Below, one piece after another: positions 25,476 to 33,348 of a DNA stretch of 64,000 bases. Each line of letters starts with the position of its first letter. Positions within the stretch are counted from its first letter, which is position 1. A model generated the notes under the pieces. That model had not been told where the DNA came from. It saw only the letters and a list, made by a program, of their open reading frames with translations, and did no database searches. The DNA is from G958295645 sp965242735 (lineage in GTDB: Bacteria; Gemmatimonadota; Gemmatimonadetes; Longimicrobiales; Gaopeijiaceae). The stretch is from the NCBI GenBank assembly GCA_965242735.1, contig OZ251497.1, forward strand, positions 2,480,001 to 2,544,000, read 5' to 3'. Made by a program: the position numbers and the translations under genes.

Positions 25476-25977
25476 CCACGAGCGCGCGGCCGCGCGTGCC
25501 CGCCGTCTGGCGCGACAGCACGGCCGTGGGAACGCTCGCGAGCGAGACGGCCCGCATCGCCTCGCCGAATCCCGGCAGCTCCTTGTCCAGGACCGCCAGG
25601 GTGGCCTCCGGCGTCACGTCGCGCGGCGCTGGGCCCGTCCCGCCGGTCGTGATCACCAAGCAACACCCCGCTTCGTCCACCAATTCCACAAGGGCGGCGC
25701 GCACGATGTCCACCTCGTCGGGGACGACCCGGGTCACGGCCGCCCACGGGCTAGCCAGCGCCTCGGCCAGGTAGGAGAGGACCGCCGGCCCGCCCCGGTC
25801 TTCTCGCTCCCCCCGCGAAGAGCGGTCGGACACCACGAGGACGCCCACGCGCGCGGCACACGCCGGGTCCGTCTCGCCCTCGGTTCGCCCGGCGGCTCGG
25901 ACGCCTTCGGCCTTCGCGCAAACGGCCGGCCCCTTGTCCGTCCGTCCGCCCGCTCCCGTCCCGGCGTCGGCCTTCAC
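25333..25977 (-). CDS. mogA: Molybdopterin adenylyltransferase MogA/MoaB-type
   Basis: Adenylylates molybdopterin before molybdenum insertion. It has 214 residues from a GTG at 25977 that overlaps the stop of the squalene-synthase-like gene. The conserved domain starts at about residue 42 (RVGVLVVSDRSSRGE) and contains CCLVITTGGTGPAPRDVTPEA (signature GGTG...RDVTPEA) and LVVNLPGSPGAVAECLDAV. The N-terminal 40 residues are variable. With moaA/moaE in the window this points to molybdenum-enzyme capacity. The 3' end is overlapped by the glycoside hydrolase gene. Confidence 0.92.
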   Translation of the reverse strand: MKADAGTGAGGRTDKGPAVCAKAEGVRAAGRTEGETDPACAARVGVLVVSDRSSRGEREDRGGPAVLSYLAEALASPWAAVTRVVPDEVDIVRAALVELVDEAGCCLVITTGGTGPAPRDVTPEATLAVLDKELPGFGEAMRAVSLASVPTAVLSRQTAGTRGRALVVNLPGSPGAVAECLDAVFAAVPDCIDLVGGPRLETRPERVRAYRPHD

Positions 25978-27011
25978 GGACCCGCCGCCAAGCGCTCGCA
26001 ATACCATCGCATCCACCCGTTGGATGTCCCGAACCACGTCGCCCGCAGCTTGATCGCCCGAACGTCGGCGCGAGAGATCTTCACCTCGCCCGCCAACACC
26101 GCCGGGTCGGCCCGGCTCGCCGCCAACGTGCGGACGCCGAAGAAGAGCGGGAGCTGGCAGAACAAGCGAACGCGCGGGAGCGTTCTCGGCAACAGGCGGA
26201 CGTAGGACCGAGCCATCTCGAAGTGCCGGTCGGCCTTGTCCGCGAGCAGGCCGACCGCGTCCATGGCCGCCCTGCGGTTCTCGGCACGGAAGATCGCCGC
26301 AGGCGCCATGCCGCGCGGCAAGAACGACCGGGGCACGAACACCCATCCGCGCTCCCGGTCGGAGGAGAGCCCGCGAACGACGTTGACCGTCTGCAGGCCC
26401 AAGCCGAACTGCCGCGCCGGCTCCATCATCTGTTCCTTTCGGCGGCGGACGCGGGCCGACCGCAGCGCGAAGAGACCGGTGAGGAGGTGGCCCACCCGGC
26501 CGGCGACCTCGTGCATGTAGTCGTCGAGATCGGCTTCGTCGTCGAACCGGGGCCCGCGCTCGGCCCAGCGAGCCATGCCCAGGGTCGAGCGGGAGGCGTG
26601 CCTCGCAATCACCGCGCGCGCGTCTTCGCCCAAGCCGTCCAGCGCGCCGACGACGCTCGGCGTCGCGCATGCAGCCCTGGCGTCCGGGGCGGGATCTCTC
26701 GTCGCGTCTCCGCCCAGCGCCGCCATGAAGTCGTCCACGCTTGCGCGCCGCACGAGCACGTCGCTCCACAGCCGCAGGAGCGCGGACTTTCGCCCGGCCG
26801 GCATCACGCGGTTGTCTTCCAGGTAGTCCGACACGCGGAGCGTCAAGTACGCCGCCCGCACCTGGTCCCTCAAGGGGCGGCGCAGGAGTTCGATGCCCAA
26901 GGCGAACGTGCGGCTCGTCGCCCTGAGCAGGCCCGAGAGGTCCCCAACGGGGAGAACCGGCGCGCCGCCGCTCGTCCGAAGTCCGGCTCCAGTCGCTCTG
27001 GGAATGCCCAT
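25974..27011 (-). CDS. Squalene/phytoene synthase family protein with a degenerate second Asp motif
   Basis: 345-residue head-to-head prenyl synthase-like protein. First Asp-rich motif intact: LRVSDYLEDN (Asp62, Glu65, Asp66). The YMHEVAGRVGHLLTGLF segment matches squalene synthases (YxHxVAGxVG). The second motif reads LQTVNVVRGLSSDRERG, where family members usually have NxxRDxxxD; Gly214 replaces the first Asp and Asp218 is kept. It may be a distinct clade or altered in activity. The product could be squalene or a related C30/C40 precursor. The start ATG at 27011 is tentative because no strong ribosome site is seen. mogA is coupled downstream. Confidence 0.82.
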   Translation of the reverse strand: MGIPRATGAGLRTSGGAPVLPVGDLSGLLRATSRTFALGIELLRRPLRDQVRAAYLTLRVSDYLEDNRVMPAGRKSALLRLWSDVLVRRASVDDFMAALGGDATRDPAPDARAACATPSVVGALDGLGEDARAVIARHASRSTLGMARWAERGPRFDDEADLDDYMHEVAGRVGHLLTGLFALRSARVRRRKEQMMEPARQFGLGLQTVNVVRGLSSDRERGWVFVPRSFLPRGMAPAAIFRAENRRAAMDAVGLLADKADRHFEMARSYVRLLPRTLPRVRLFCQLPLFFGVRTLAASRADPAVLAGEVKISRADVRAIKLRATWFGTSNGWMRWYCERLAAGP

Positions 27012-27164
27012 GCCGGGGAAAATCGCCCCGCCGTTAGCTTTTTGCACGGGGCGCCGCCCGCGCGGCTCCCGCTCCGCCGCGCAGCCCCCGCCCCGGCTGG
27101 GCGGCATTGTCTTTACGTCGTCCACGCAACCCTGCGCGGCGCACCGAACGCTGAACGAGCGCCC

Positions 27165-27548
27165 ATGAAGAGTCCCGAAGAGGACCGCCCCGCGGACGCC
27201 CTCCCGGCCGGCTTCGGCGGTCTCGGCGCCCTGCAGGCGGAATTTCACCGCTACCAGACGGCCGCCTTCCCGCACCGGTCGTCTCGCTTCTTCGCCTTGG
27301 AGCTGGCCGGCGAGACGGGAGAACTCGCGAATCTCGAGAAGAAGGCATGGAAGGGCCGGACCGTGCGCGACGCGGACTTTGCCGACGAGTCGGCGGACGT
27401 GTGCATCGCGCTCCTGAACTACGCCAACAGTCGCGGGATCGACCTGGCCGGCGCCGTCCGCGAGAAGATGGAGCGCATCGACGACCAACGGCGCGAGGAA
27501 GCCGGCTCGGCTCCAGGAACCTACCGGGCCGGCGACTCCGGCTCGTGA
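27165..27548 (+). CDS. MazG-like nucleotide pyrophosphohydrolase
   Basis: 127-residue all-alpha NTP pyrophosphohydrolase-like protein. The metal-binding pattern of the family is present: ELAGETGELANLEKK followed by DESADVCIALLNYA (ExxE...ExxD). It likely hydrolyses a nucleoside triphosphate or modified nucleotide, with substrate unknown. The ATG at 27165 precedes MKSPEEDRPADAL. It is coupled to folE2 by a GTGA overlap, so it may act on a nucleotide in or near the GTP-cyclohydrolase step. That link is inference. Confidence 0.85.
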   Translation: MKSPEEDRPADALPAGFGGLGALQAEFHRYQTAAFPHRSSRFFALELAGETGELANLEKKAWKGRTVRDADFADESADVCIALLNYANSRGIDLAGAVREKMERIDDQRREEAGSAPGTYRAGDSGS

Positions 27549-28348
27549 GCGCCCCGAGCTCCGCCGACCTCGTCGACGTCCAGGCGCACCCGGACGGCCG
27601 CCAAGTCCCGATCGCCAAGGTCGGCGTCAAGAACATCCGCTTCCCCATAGCCGTGCGCGAGCGCGGCGGGACCTGCCAGCACACCGTCGCCAGCATCGAC
27701 ATGTCGGTCGACCTGCCGCACCAGTTCAAGGGAACCCACATGAGCCGGTTCCTGGAAATCCTCAACGCCTACGACGGCGAGATCTCCGTCGAGGCCTTGC
27801 CGGCCATCCTCCGCCGGATGCGCGCACGGCTCGATGCGCGCACGGCGTATCTGCGCGTCTCCTTCCCGTATTTCGTCGCCAAGCGGGCGCCCGTCACCGG
27901 ATCCGAGGGGCGGCTGTCGTACGATTGCGCCTTCGAGGCGGCCGGGGGCGACGTCGACGACTTTGTGCTCACCGTCAATGCGCCCGTCACCACGCTGTGC
28001 CCGTGCTCGCGCGAAATCAGCGCGCGCGGCGCCCACAACCAGCGGAGCCTGGTGACCGTGCAGGCCCGGTTCTCCGGCGAGCTGTGGATCGAGGAAGTGG
28101 TGAGCCTAGTGGAGGCTTCGGCGTCCTGCGGGCTCTACCCGGTTCTCAAGCGAACGGACGAGAAATGGGTCACCGAGCGCGCGTACGACAATCCGCGCTT
28201 CGTCGAGGACCTGGTGCGCGAGACCACGGTGCGGCTGCGCGCCCTGCCCCAGGTGTCGTGGTTTCGGGTGCACGTCGTCAACTTCGAATCGATCCACGAG
28301 CACGACGCCTACGCCGAAGTCGAGGAACGGCGGGCGGACCGGCCCTAG
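27545..28348 (+). CDS. folE2: GTP cyclohydrolase FolE2 (type IB)
   Basis: Opens GTP to 7,8-dihydroneopterin triphosphate, the first step of folate (and queuosine) synthesis. It has 267 residues from a GTG at 27545 overlapping the mazG-like stop. Family motifs: VGVKNIRFPIAV, HQFKGTHMSRF, and the active-site CPCSREISARGAHNQRS. The C-terminal NFESIHEHDAYAEVE is typical of COG1469. FolE2 enzymes do not require zinc, unlike FolE1, and are often zinc-starvation genes in other bacteria. The next gene on the opposite strand, rpmE, ends within its last codons. Confidence 0.95.
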   Translation: MSAPSSADLVDVQAHPDGRQVPIAKVGVKNIRFPIAVRERGGTCQHTVASIDMSVDLPHQFKGTHMSRFLEILNAYDGEISVEALPAILRRMRARLDARTAYLRVSFPYFVAKRAPVTGSEGRLSYDCAFEAAGGDVDDFVLTVNAPVTTLCPCSREISARGAHNQRSLVTVQARFSGELWIEEVVSLVEASASCGLYPVLKRTDEKWVTERAYDNPRFVEDLVRETTVRLRALPQVSWFRVHVVNFESIHEHDAYAEVEERRADRP

Positions 28349-28593
28349 CCGCTTCTCTCGTAGCGGCGCTGGAAGCGCTCCACGCGTCCCGCGCTGTCGA
28401 GCAAGCGTTGCGTGCCCGTGTAGAAGGGATGCGACGACGAGGAGACTTCCAGCGTGAGCAACGGATACTCCTTGCCGTCTTCCCACTTGATGGTGCGCTT
28501 GGTGGGGACCGTGGAGCGGCTCAGGAAGGCGTAGCCGGTCGAGACGTCCTGAAAGACGACGGGCCGGTAGTCGGGATGGATGCCCTTCTTCAT
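28345..28593 (-). CDS. rpmE2: Ribosomal protein L31, type B (zinc-free)
   Basis: 82 residues beginning MKKGIHPDYRPVVFQD, the type B L31 signature. No cysteine at all, so it cannot bind the zinc found in type A L31. The start ATG at 28593 is the conserved one; a longer frame upstream is ignored. It overlaps folE2 by four bases at their 3' ends and is divergent from rpmG across a compact promoter region. Confidence 0.95.
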   Translation of the reverse strand: MKKGIHPDYRPVVFQDVSTGYAFLSRSTVPTKRTIKWEDGKEYPLLTLEVSSSSHPFYTGTQRLLDSAGRVERFQRRYERSG

Positions 28594-28651
28594 GAGCGCT
28601 CGGTTCTTCGGAGCCCGCTCGGCGGGCGTCGGCAAGGGATGGCGAGATTGG

Positions 28652-28693
28652 AAGGTAGCCCCGCTGGACGCGCGCCGTCAACGGGGCTATTCT
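28652..28693. promoter_or_regulatory. Overlapping divergent promoters of rpmE2 and rpmG-rpmB, with an inverted repeat
   Basis: Minus strand: TTGACG (28681-28676), 18-base spacer, TACCTT (28657-28652), directed at rpmE2. Plus strand: TGGACG (28665-28670), 17-base spacer, TATTCT (28688-28693), directed at rpmG. The two overlap almost completely, and a perfect 8-base inverted repeat, TAGCCCCG at 28656-28663 and CGGGGCTA at 28682-28689, is centred on them and covers part of both -10 regions. It could be a shared operator. No regulator has been identified. Confidence 0.45.
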
Positions 28694-28774
28694 TTGAGCC
28701 CGCGCGGGCGGCGGCGCGTTTGCCGGCCGGTCGCGCTCGTCGCAGGCAAGTCCCCGCAGGCAAGGAGCGGACCC

Positions 28775-28945
28775 GTGGCCAAGTCGGGCAAGGGCGGCCC
28801 CCGAGTCGTCGTCAAGATGTGCAGCACGGAGAGCCCCTACCGCTTCACGACGACCAAGAACAAGCGCAACACGACGAAGCGCCTCGAGCTCAAGCGCTAC
28901 GATCCGGTGCTTCGCCGCCACGCGTTGTTCCGGGAAGAGAAGTAG
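28775..28945 (+). CDS. rpmG: Ribosomal protein L33
   Basis: 56 residues from a GTG at 28775 with an AAGGAG ribosome site. The conserved C-terminal half reads TTTKNKRNTTKRLELKRYDP. Only one cysteine (VKMCSTES) is present, so the zinc-ribbon pairs of the zinc-binding form are missing. It is followed 50 bases later by rpmB. Confidence 0.93.
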   Translation: MAKSGKGGPRVVVKMCSTESPYRFTTTKNKRNTTKRLELKRYDPVLRRHALFREEK

Positions 28946-28995
28946 CCGCTCCGGACCGCCGCGGACGAATCGCGCGAGACGCCAAAGGAGGCCAG

Positions 28996-29235
28996 ATGTC
29001 CAGGAAGTGCGATGTCACGGGCAAGCGACCGCTGACGGGTTGCAACGTCTCTCACGCCAACAACAAGACGAAGCGGCGCCAGTTGCCCAACCTTCAGAAG
29101 AAGCGGATCTACGTGCCCGAGCTGGGCAGGTCGATTCGCCTGAAGGTGTCCACGTCCACGTTGCGGTCGATCGACAAGGCGGGGCTGTCCGCGTTTCTGA
29201 AGAAGAACGGGCTCGCGCTCGAGGACGTCATGTGA
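28996..29235 (+). CDS. rpmB: Ribosomal protein L28
   Basis: 79 residues with a strong AAAGGAGG ribosome site before the ATG at 28996. Typical start SRKCDVTGKRPLTGCNVSHANN, then KRRQLPNLQKKRI. The stop overlaps the GTG of the next gene (GTGA), coupling an abundant ribosomal protein to an outer-membrane protein. Confidence 0.95.
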   Translation: MSRKCDVTGKRPLTGCNVSHANNKTKRRQLPNLQKKRIYVPELGRSIRLKVSTSTLRSIDKAGLSAFLKKNGLALEDVM

Positions 29236-31304
29236 CCGCGCCGCGCCGGGGAGCCGTTCCCGGCGCATGGCTTCTCCTGCTCGCCGTCGCGGCGTCCGCG
29301 GGATGGACGCCCCCAGCCGGGGCGTCCGCGGGCCTCCGGCCCCAAGAGACCTTCGACGATCCAGCGGTCGCCGCGATGGTCCGCCGCGCCGCCGCCCTGT
29401 GGCGCCGTCCGCCGACCGTCGCCTACAAGGCCCGCGCCCAGAGCCGCGTCTACTTCTACCTGGACCGCGACGACGGCGGGACGCCGGTGCCCCTGCGAGT
29501 CGACCAAGCGGCGGTGGACGTCTACCGGAGCGACCAAGGGCAAGCGCGCCAAGTGGTTCGCGCCCGGCGCCGCAGGGAACTGCTGCCGGTTCGCGACTTC
29601 GAGTACTACCTGGACCGACTGACCGTCGTCCAAGACGGATACGCCGAAGAAATCCGGATCGGCCAGGGACTGGACGTGCGCGGCGTCCTCCATCCCTTGG
29701 GGCGCGGGGCCGGCCAGGTCTATCGCTACCGGCTGGCCGACTCGGTGACCGTGCGGCTGCCGCTGGCCGACGGCCCCGTGCGCGTGTACGAGATCGAGGT
29801 GCGGCCCCGGCGCGAGGACAAGCCCGGCTTCGTCGGCAGCATGTTCGTGGAAGGAGAGACGGGCGCGCTGGCGCGAATGGAGTTCGGCTTCACGTCCGCC
29901 GCCTACGTGGACCCGCGCTCCGACTACGTGCGCGTCGTGCTCGAGCACGCGCTTTGGGACGCGGGCCACTGGCTGCCCTACCGCCAGCAGATCGAGGTGC
30001 GCCGCGAACATCCGAGCCTGGACCTGCCCTTCGGGAGCGTCATCCGCGCCGTCCTGCAGGTCTCGTCGTACGACTTCGAACCGGGCTTGCCGCCGGACTT
30101 CTTCGCGGGGCCCGCCGTTTCGTTCGCTCCGCCGGGCCAAGCCGACGACGAATTCGACGGCGGCCTCATGGACGAGATGGCCGCCGAGGGGCTGGCTCCG
30201 GTCCGCTTGGCGCGGCTGGAAGCGGAGGCCCGCAGGATCGCCCGAGACCGGATGGAGAGCCGGCTGCCGTCGCTTCGCCTCTACGCGGACCGCTTCTCGT
30301 CCGTGCTGCGAGCCAACCGAAGCGAGGGGCTGCACCTGGGGGCCGGAGCGGCGTTCGCACCCGGCCGGACTTGGCCGCGCCTGCAGCTGCTCGCCGGCGT
30401 CTCGGGCTTGGCCGGCCGAGGCGAGCGGCGGCTGTCGGCCGCCGTGCGCGGCAAGTGGCGACGAAGCGAGAGGGCGATCGCGGCCGAAGCGTACACGCGG
30501 CAGTTGCGCGACGTGGGACCCAGGCCCGGAGCGCCGGGGCTGGTCAACACGGTCGCCGTGCTGTTCGGACGGGACTTCTCGGATCCCTACTTCGCCCACG
30601 GGGCGCGGGCGGCCGTCGAGTTCGGACTGGGCCGGGGGTTCGGCGGACGCGCGGCGGCGATCCTCGAGAAGCACGTGGCGGCAAGCCAAGCCTTGCAGAA
30701 CGGCGGCCTGGGGCAAAGGGCCTTCCGCCCCGTGCGAGCCGCCGAGGAAGGCGTCTTGGCGGGATTGGAGGCCGGCGTCGAGCGGTCCTGGGGCGGGCGG
30801 GGCACGTGGGGCGTCCGGGCCGAGCTGCAAGCGCTGGCGGGCGCATGGGAACGGCGCGGCTTGGGCGACCTGCGCGGCAGGACGGAAGCGCGGGCCGCCG
30901 ACGCCGAGATGGACTGGCAGTTCGCGGCGCGACTGGAAGCGGGCGCGGCCTGGGGCGCCGTCCCCGTCCAGCGGCTGTTCTTCCTAGGCGGCGCCGGCAC
31001 GCTGCCGGGACACGCGTTTCGCCGCTACGCGGGCATGCGCTTCGTCTTGGCGGACGTGGAAGCGTCGCGAGCCGTCGCGCCCGGTTGGCTCTCGCTTCGT
31101 GTGGTCGCCGGCGCCGGCGCCGTCTCGGGCGCGCCCGCAGTCGACGGATGGGATCTGCGCCCGGCCGGCGGCCTTCGAGCCTACGCCGGCACTGGACTGG
31201 GACTGCTGCGAGACCTCGTGCGGGCCGACGGCGCGTGGGGAGCGCCGGGAGGCCGCTTCGAGCTCGTCGTCTCCGCCAGCCCCGCGATCGCGGCGTTCCT
31301 CTGA
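29232..31304 (+). CDS. DUF5686-like outer-membrane protein with Omp85-type barrel end
   Basis: 690 residues from a GTG at 29232 overlapping the rpmB stop. Signal peptide about residues 1-34 (WLLLLAVAASAGW...GASAG). The N-terminal half (about 50-290) resembles DUF5686: VYFYLDRDDGG, DFEYYLDRLTVVQDGYAEEIRIG, and LPYRQQIEVRREHP. The C-terminal half is a beta-barrel with alternating strands and the surface-antigen motif FFLGGAGTLPGHAFRRYAG, as in BamA/TamA-type barrels. The last residues (ASPAIAAFL) end in a hydrophobic residue. It is probably an outer-membrane barrel of unknown role. Confidence 0.82.
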   Translation: MTAPRRGAVPGAWLLLLAVAASAGWTPPAGASAGLRPQETFDDPAVAAMVRRAAALWRRPPTVAYKARAQSRVYFYLDRDDGGTPVPLRVDQAAVDVYRSDQGQARQVVRARRRRELLPVRDFEYYLDRLTVVQDGYAEEIRIGQGLDVRGVLHPLGRGAGQVYRYRLADSVTVRLPLADGPVRVYEIEVRPRREDKPGFVGSMFVEGETGALARMEFGFTSAAYVDPRSDYVRVVLEHALWDAGHWLPYRQQIEVRREHPSLDLPFGSVIRAVLQVSSYDFEPGLPPDFFAGPAVSFAPPGQADDEFDGGLMDEMAAEGLAPVRLARLEAEARRIARDRMESRLPSLRLYADRFSSVLRANRSEGLHLGAGAAFAPGRTWPRLQLLAGVSGLAGRGERRLSAAVRGKWRRSERAIAAEAYTRQLRDVGPRPGAPGLVNTVAVLFGRDFSDPYFAHGARAAVEFGLGRGFGGRAAAILEKHVAASQALQNGGLGQRAFRPVRAAEEGVLAGLEAGVERSWGGRGTWGVRAELQALAGAWERRGLGDLRGRTEARAADAEMDWQFAARLEAGAAWGAVPVQRLFFLGGAGTLPGHAFRRYAGMRFVLADVEASRAVAPGWLSLRVVAGAGAVSGAPAVDGWDLRPAGGLRAYAGTGLGLLRDLVRADGAWGAPGGRFELVVSASPAIAAFL

Positions 31305-31313
31305 CGGTCACCA

Positions 31314-31384
31314 CTTCGGCCCGTCCGGCGCGGCCCTGTTCGAGGACACCGGCTTCGTCTTCGAACGCGGATCCGGCCGCTCAA
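31314..31384 (+). pseudogene. Echo fragment of an FG-GAP repeat protein
   Basis: In the forward frame the stretch reads GPSGAALFEDTGFVFERGSG. The FG-GAP/LVIVD protein at 35242 contains GAPGAAMFEGAGFVFERGDDG. About 43 bases align with roughly five mismatches, mostly synonymous or conservative. There is no start, and the frame continues into sequence with no resemblance to the family. I read it as a relic of a second copy of that gene family lying just after the DUF5686-like gene. The region 31305-31446 is otherwise unassigned. Confidence 0.45.
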
Positions 31385-31446
31385 GCCCCGTCCTCCAGCA
31401 GATCCGGCGACATGGCAGCCTCATGGATCCGCCCCTCGAGCCCGGC

Positions 31447-31845
31447 CTAGGCGCCTGCGCTTGCCGGCCCGGCCTTCCTGGCCGCGCCGATGATCGCTTC
31501 CATCTGGGACAAGTAGGCGCGAAACGCCGCCAAGCCGGCTCGCGTCAGGCGATAGCGGGAGACCGCCGCCCGGCCGGGCTTCTTGCGACTCTTCTCGCAG
31601 ACGACGTAGCCGGCCTTCTCCAGCCTCTGAAGGTGCACGCTCAGGTTGCCGTCGGTCAGGGCGAGAAGCTCCTTGAGCCGGGTGAACGACAACGCCTCGC
31701 CCGACGCGAGCGCCGAAGCGATGCCCAGGCGAACCCTCTGGTGGATGACGTTGTCCAGGGTCGGCGCGGCCCGGTCTCGGGGCATCTCCCCGGCGTCCGC
31801 GGACAAGCAGTCCTCCCCGCGCCGGCCCCGCAGGCTATCCGCCAT
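31447..31845 (-). CDS. Winged-helix transcriptional regulator (HTH_34-like)
   Basis: 132-residue regulator. The winged-helix core starts near residue 28: NVIHQRVRLGIASALASGEALSF, then TRLKELLALTDGNLSVHLQRLEKAGYV (recognition helix) and a wing RAAVSRYRLTRAGLAAF. This matches small MarR/PadR-size regulators that pair with a membrane protein. The ATG at 31845 overlaps the end of the membrane-protein gene by 11 bases. It probably regulates its own operon (32428-33348, 31835-32431 and itself), an inference from order only. Confidence 0.85.
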   Translation of the reverse strand: MADSLRGRRGEDCLSADAGEMPRDRAAPTLDNVIHQRVRLGIASALASGEALSFTRLKELLALTDGNLSVHLQRLEKAGYVVCEKSRKKPGRAAVSRYRLTRAGLAAFRAYLSQMEAIIGAARKAGPASAGA

Positions 31846-32431
31846 GCCTCCGCAAGACCACCAAGCCGCCCGCCAGGTGGACGCCGCCAAAGCCCAGGGC
31901 CATGAAGTGGTCGCCCCAGGCCGGCCCGGCCTGCACCGCCACGGCGCCCAACGCCAAGAACGCGCAGCCCATGGCCGGGATGGTTGCGACGGCGTGATGT
32001 CCCGCCGTGGTCAGCGCCGTCCCGTAGACCAGCAGCCAGACGGCGGGCAGCAACGCGGCCTGCCCCGCGTTCCAAAGGCCCACGGTCAGCAACGCCCCCA
32101 ACAGCAACGGCGGCCCGAGCCCGAACGCGAAGCGCCTGCCAGCCCCGGCCGCCAGGGACTGGCCGGTGCGCCTCGCCTTGGAGACGATGGCCGCGCCCCC
32201 GACGAGCATGCCTCCCAGCGCCGCCGCGAGCCACACCGCCAGCCAGCCTTCGGCTCCGGCGCGGCCGCTGGCCAGAGGGGCCGCCACCAGGGCCACGGCG
32301 CCCATGGCCACGCCGCCCCAGCCCGACACCGCCGTGAACCGCATGGAGCCGTCCATCGTCCGCCGGATGTAGGCCAGGTCGCTCGCCGCCTTCCCGTGCA
32401 TGGAGAGGTCCCGGCCCTGGCCCTGGCTCAC
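31835..32431 (-). CDS. Integral membrane protein, partner of the winged-helix regulator
   Basis: 198 residues from a GTG at 32431 that overlaps the metalloprotease stop (GTGA). After a charged start (AASDLAYIRRTMDGSMRFTAVSG) there are five or six hydrophobic helices, and the protein ends in RRHGG. I do not recognise a named family, though similar helical proteins next to HTH_34-like regulators are common. The first segment resembles the juxtamembrane part of regulator-associated membrane proteins. Function unknown. Confidence 0.75.
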   Translation of the reverse strand: MSQGQGRDLSMHGKAASDLAYIRRTMDGSMRFTAVSGWGGVAMGAVALVAAPLASGRAGAEGWLAVWLAAALGGMLVGGAAIVSKARRTGQSLAAGAGRRFAFGLGPPLLLGALLTVGLWNAGQAALLPAVWLLVYGTALTTAGHHAVATIPAMGCAFLALGAVAVQAGPAWGDHFMALGFGGVHLAGGLVVLRRHGG

Positions 32432-33348
32432 GCGACGCGACCCTCCCGGCGGGCCTTCTCGTACGTGTACAGGAAATTCGTGAATCCCCGGTCGTAGTCG
32501 GACAGACCGTTCTGGCCGGTGAGCCGCATGCGCGCGTCGTAGAGTTCGCGCATCGCCGCCGTCAGCCGACCCTCGCGCTCGCCCGGCGGCCGCAGGCGGC
32601 GGAAATCTTCCAAGACCGGCCCGGAGAGCGGCGTCTCGTCCAGCAACCGGCCAAACCGCGCAGGGTCGCCTCGGTCCAGGACGCGGAGGCTTCGGTACGC
32701 CCTCTCGGCCAAGGCGGCCCGGCGGAGGTGCGCGTCCTGCGAGCCCGACAGCGCCAGGTACGCGAGCGCCTGCGCTTCCAGTTCCTTGTAGTAGCCCTTG
32801 CGGTGGCAGAACTCGTGGGCCAGGACGTGGGGGTCGAACACGCCCGTGCTGCGGAACAGGGAGACGTCGCCCGAGAGCACGTCGCAACTCGCGGAGGCGA
32901 AGGGGAGCAAGAGGCCCGGAATCGTGAAGGCCCGCACCTCGCTGCTCGTCTCGACGCGCTGGCCGGTCACGCCCGCGACGAACGACGTCAACCGCTCGTT
33001 CACGTCGGCCGCGAGCTCGGCCCGAGAGCGCGGCGGAGGCTCGCGGAGGTCCATCAGCTCCTCGGCGCAACGGTGCGCGTCCGCCCGCCGTTCGTCCTCC
33101 GGCATCTCGTCCATGTGGCACACGTCGGCGCCGAACGTCTCCATGAAGTCGATCTTGCGAACGCCCCGCCGGGCCGCCCAGTCGCCGGCGGCGCTCCCCA
33201 AGTACGCCCCGGCCGCCGCGGCCTGGAGGATGCGCCCGGGAAGCGTGGCTCCCAGCAACAGCCGGGAAGCCAAGGGCGCGGCGAACATCACGTCGGTCAG
33301 CGAGACTGGCGAGTAGGTCGCGCTGTTGGGAATGCGGACGGTCTCCAT
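32428..33348 (-). CDS. DUF3810-like zinc metalloprotease
   Basis: 306-residue protein with the HExxH-type motif LAHEFCHRKGYYKELEAQALAYLAL (about residues 178-202), as in DUF3810 peptidase-like proteins, where the following Glu is a likely third ligand. The N-terminal helices typical of full-length DUF3810 appear shortened (one possible hydrophobic stretch near residues 22-50). Cysteines in DVCHMDE and ASCDVLSG may be structural. First gene of the three-gene minus-strand operon ending with the regulator. Confidence 0.75.
   Translation of the reverse strand: METVRIPNSATYSPVSLTDVMFAAPLASRLLLGATLPGRILQAAAAGAYLGSAAGDWAARRGVRKIDFMETFGADVCHMDEMPEDERRADAHRCAEELMDLREPPPRSRAELAADVNERLTSFVAGVTGQRVETSSEVRAFTIPGLLLPFASASCDVLSGDVSLFRSTGVFDPHVLAHEFCHRKGYYKELEAQALAYLALSGSQDAHLRRAALAERAYRSLRVLDRGDPARFGRLLDETPLSGPVLEDFRRLRPPGEREGRLTAAMRELYDARMRLTGQNGLSDYDRGFTNFLYTYEKARREGRVA

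Noticed and set aside
31099..31905. 268-codon plus-strand frame across the gap and the regulator
   Set aside because: It combines the end of the DUF5686 region, the FG-GAP echo and antisense of the regulator; no continuous family similarity.
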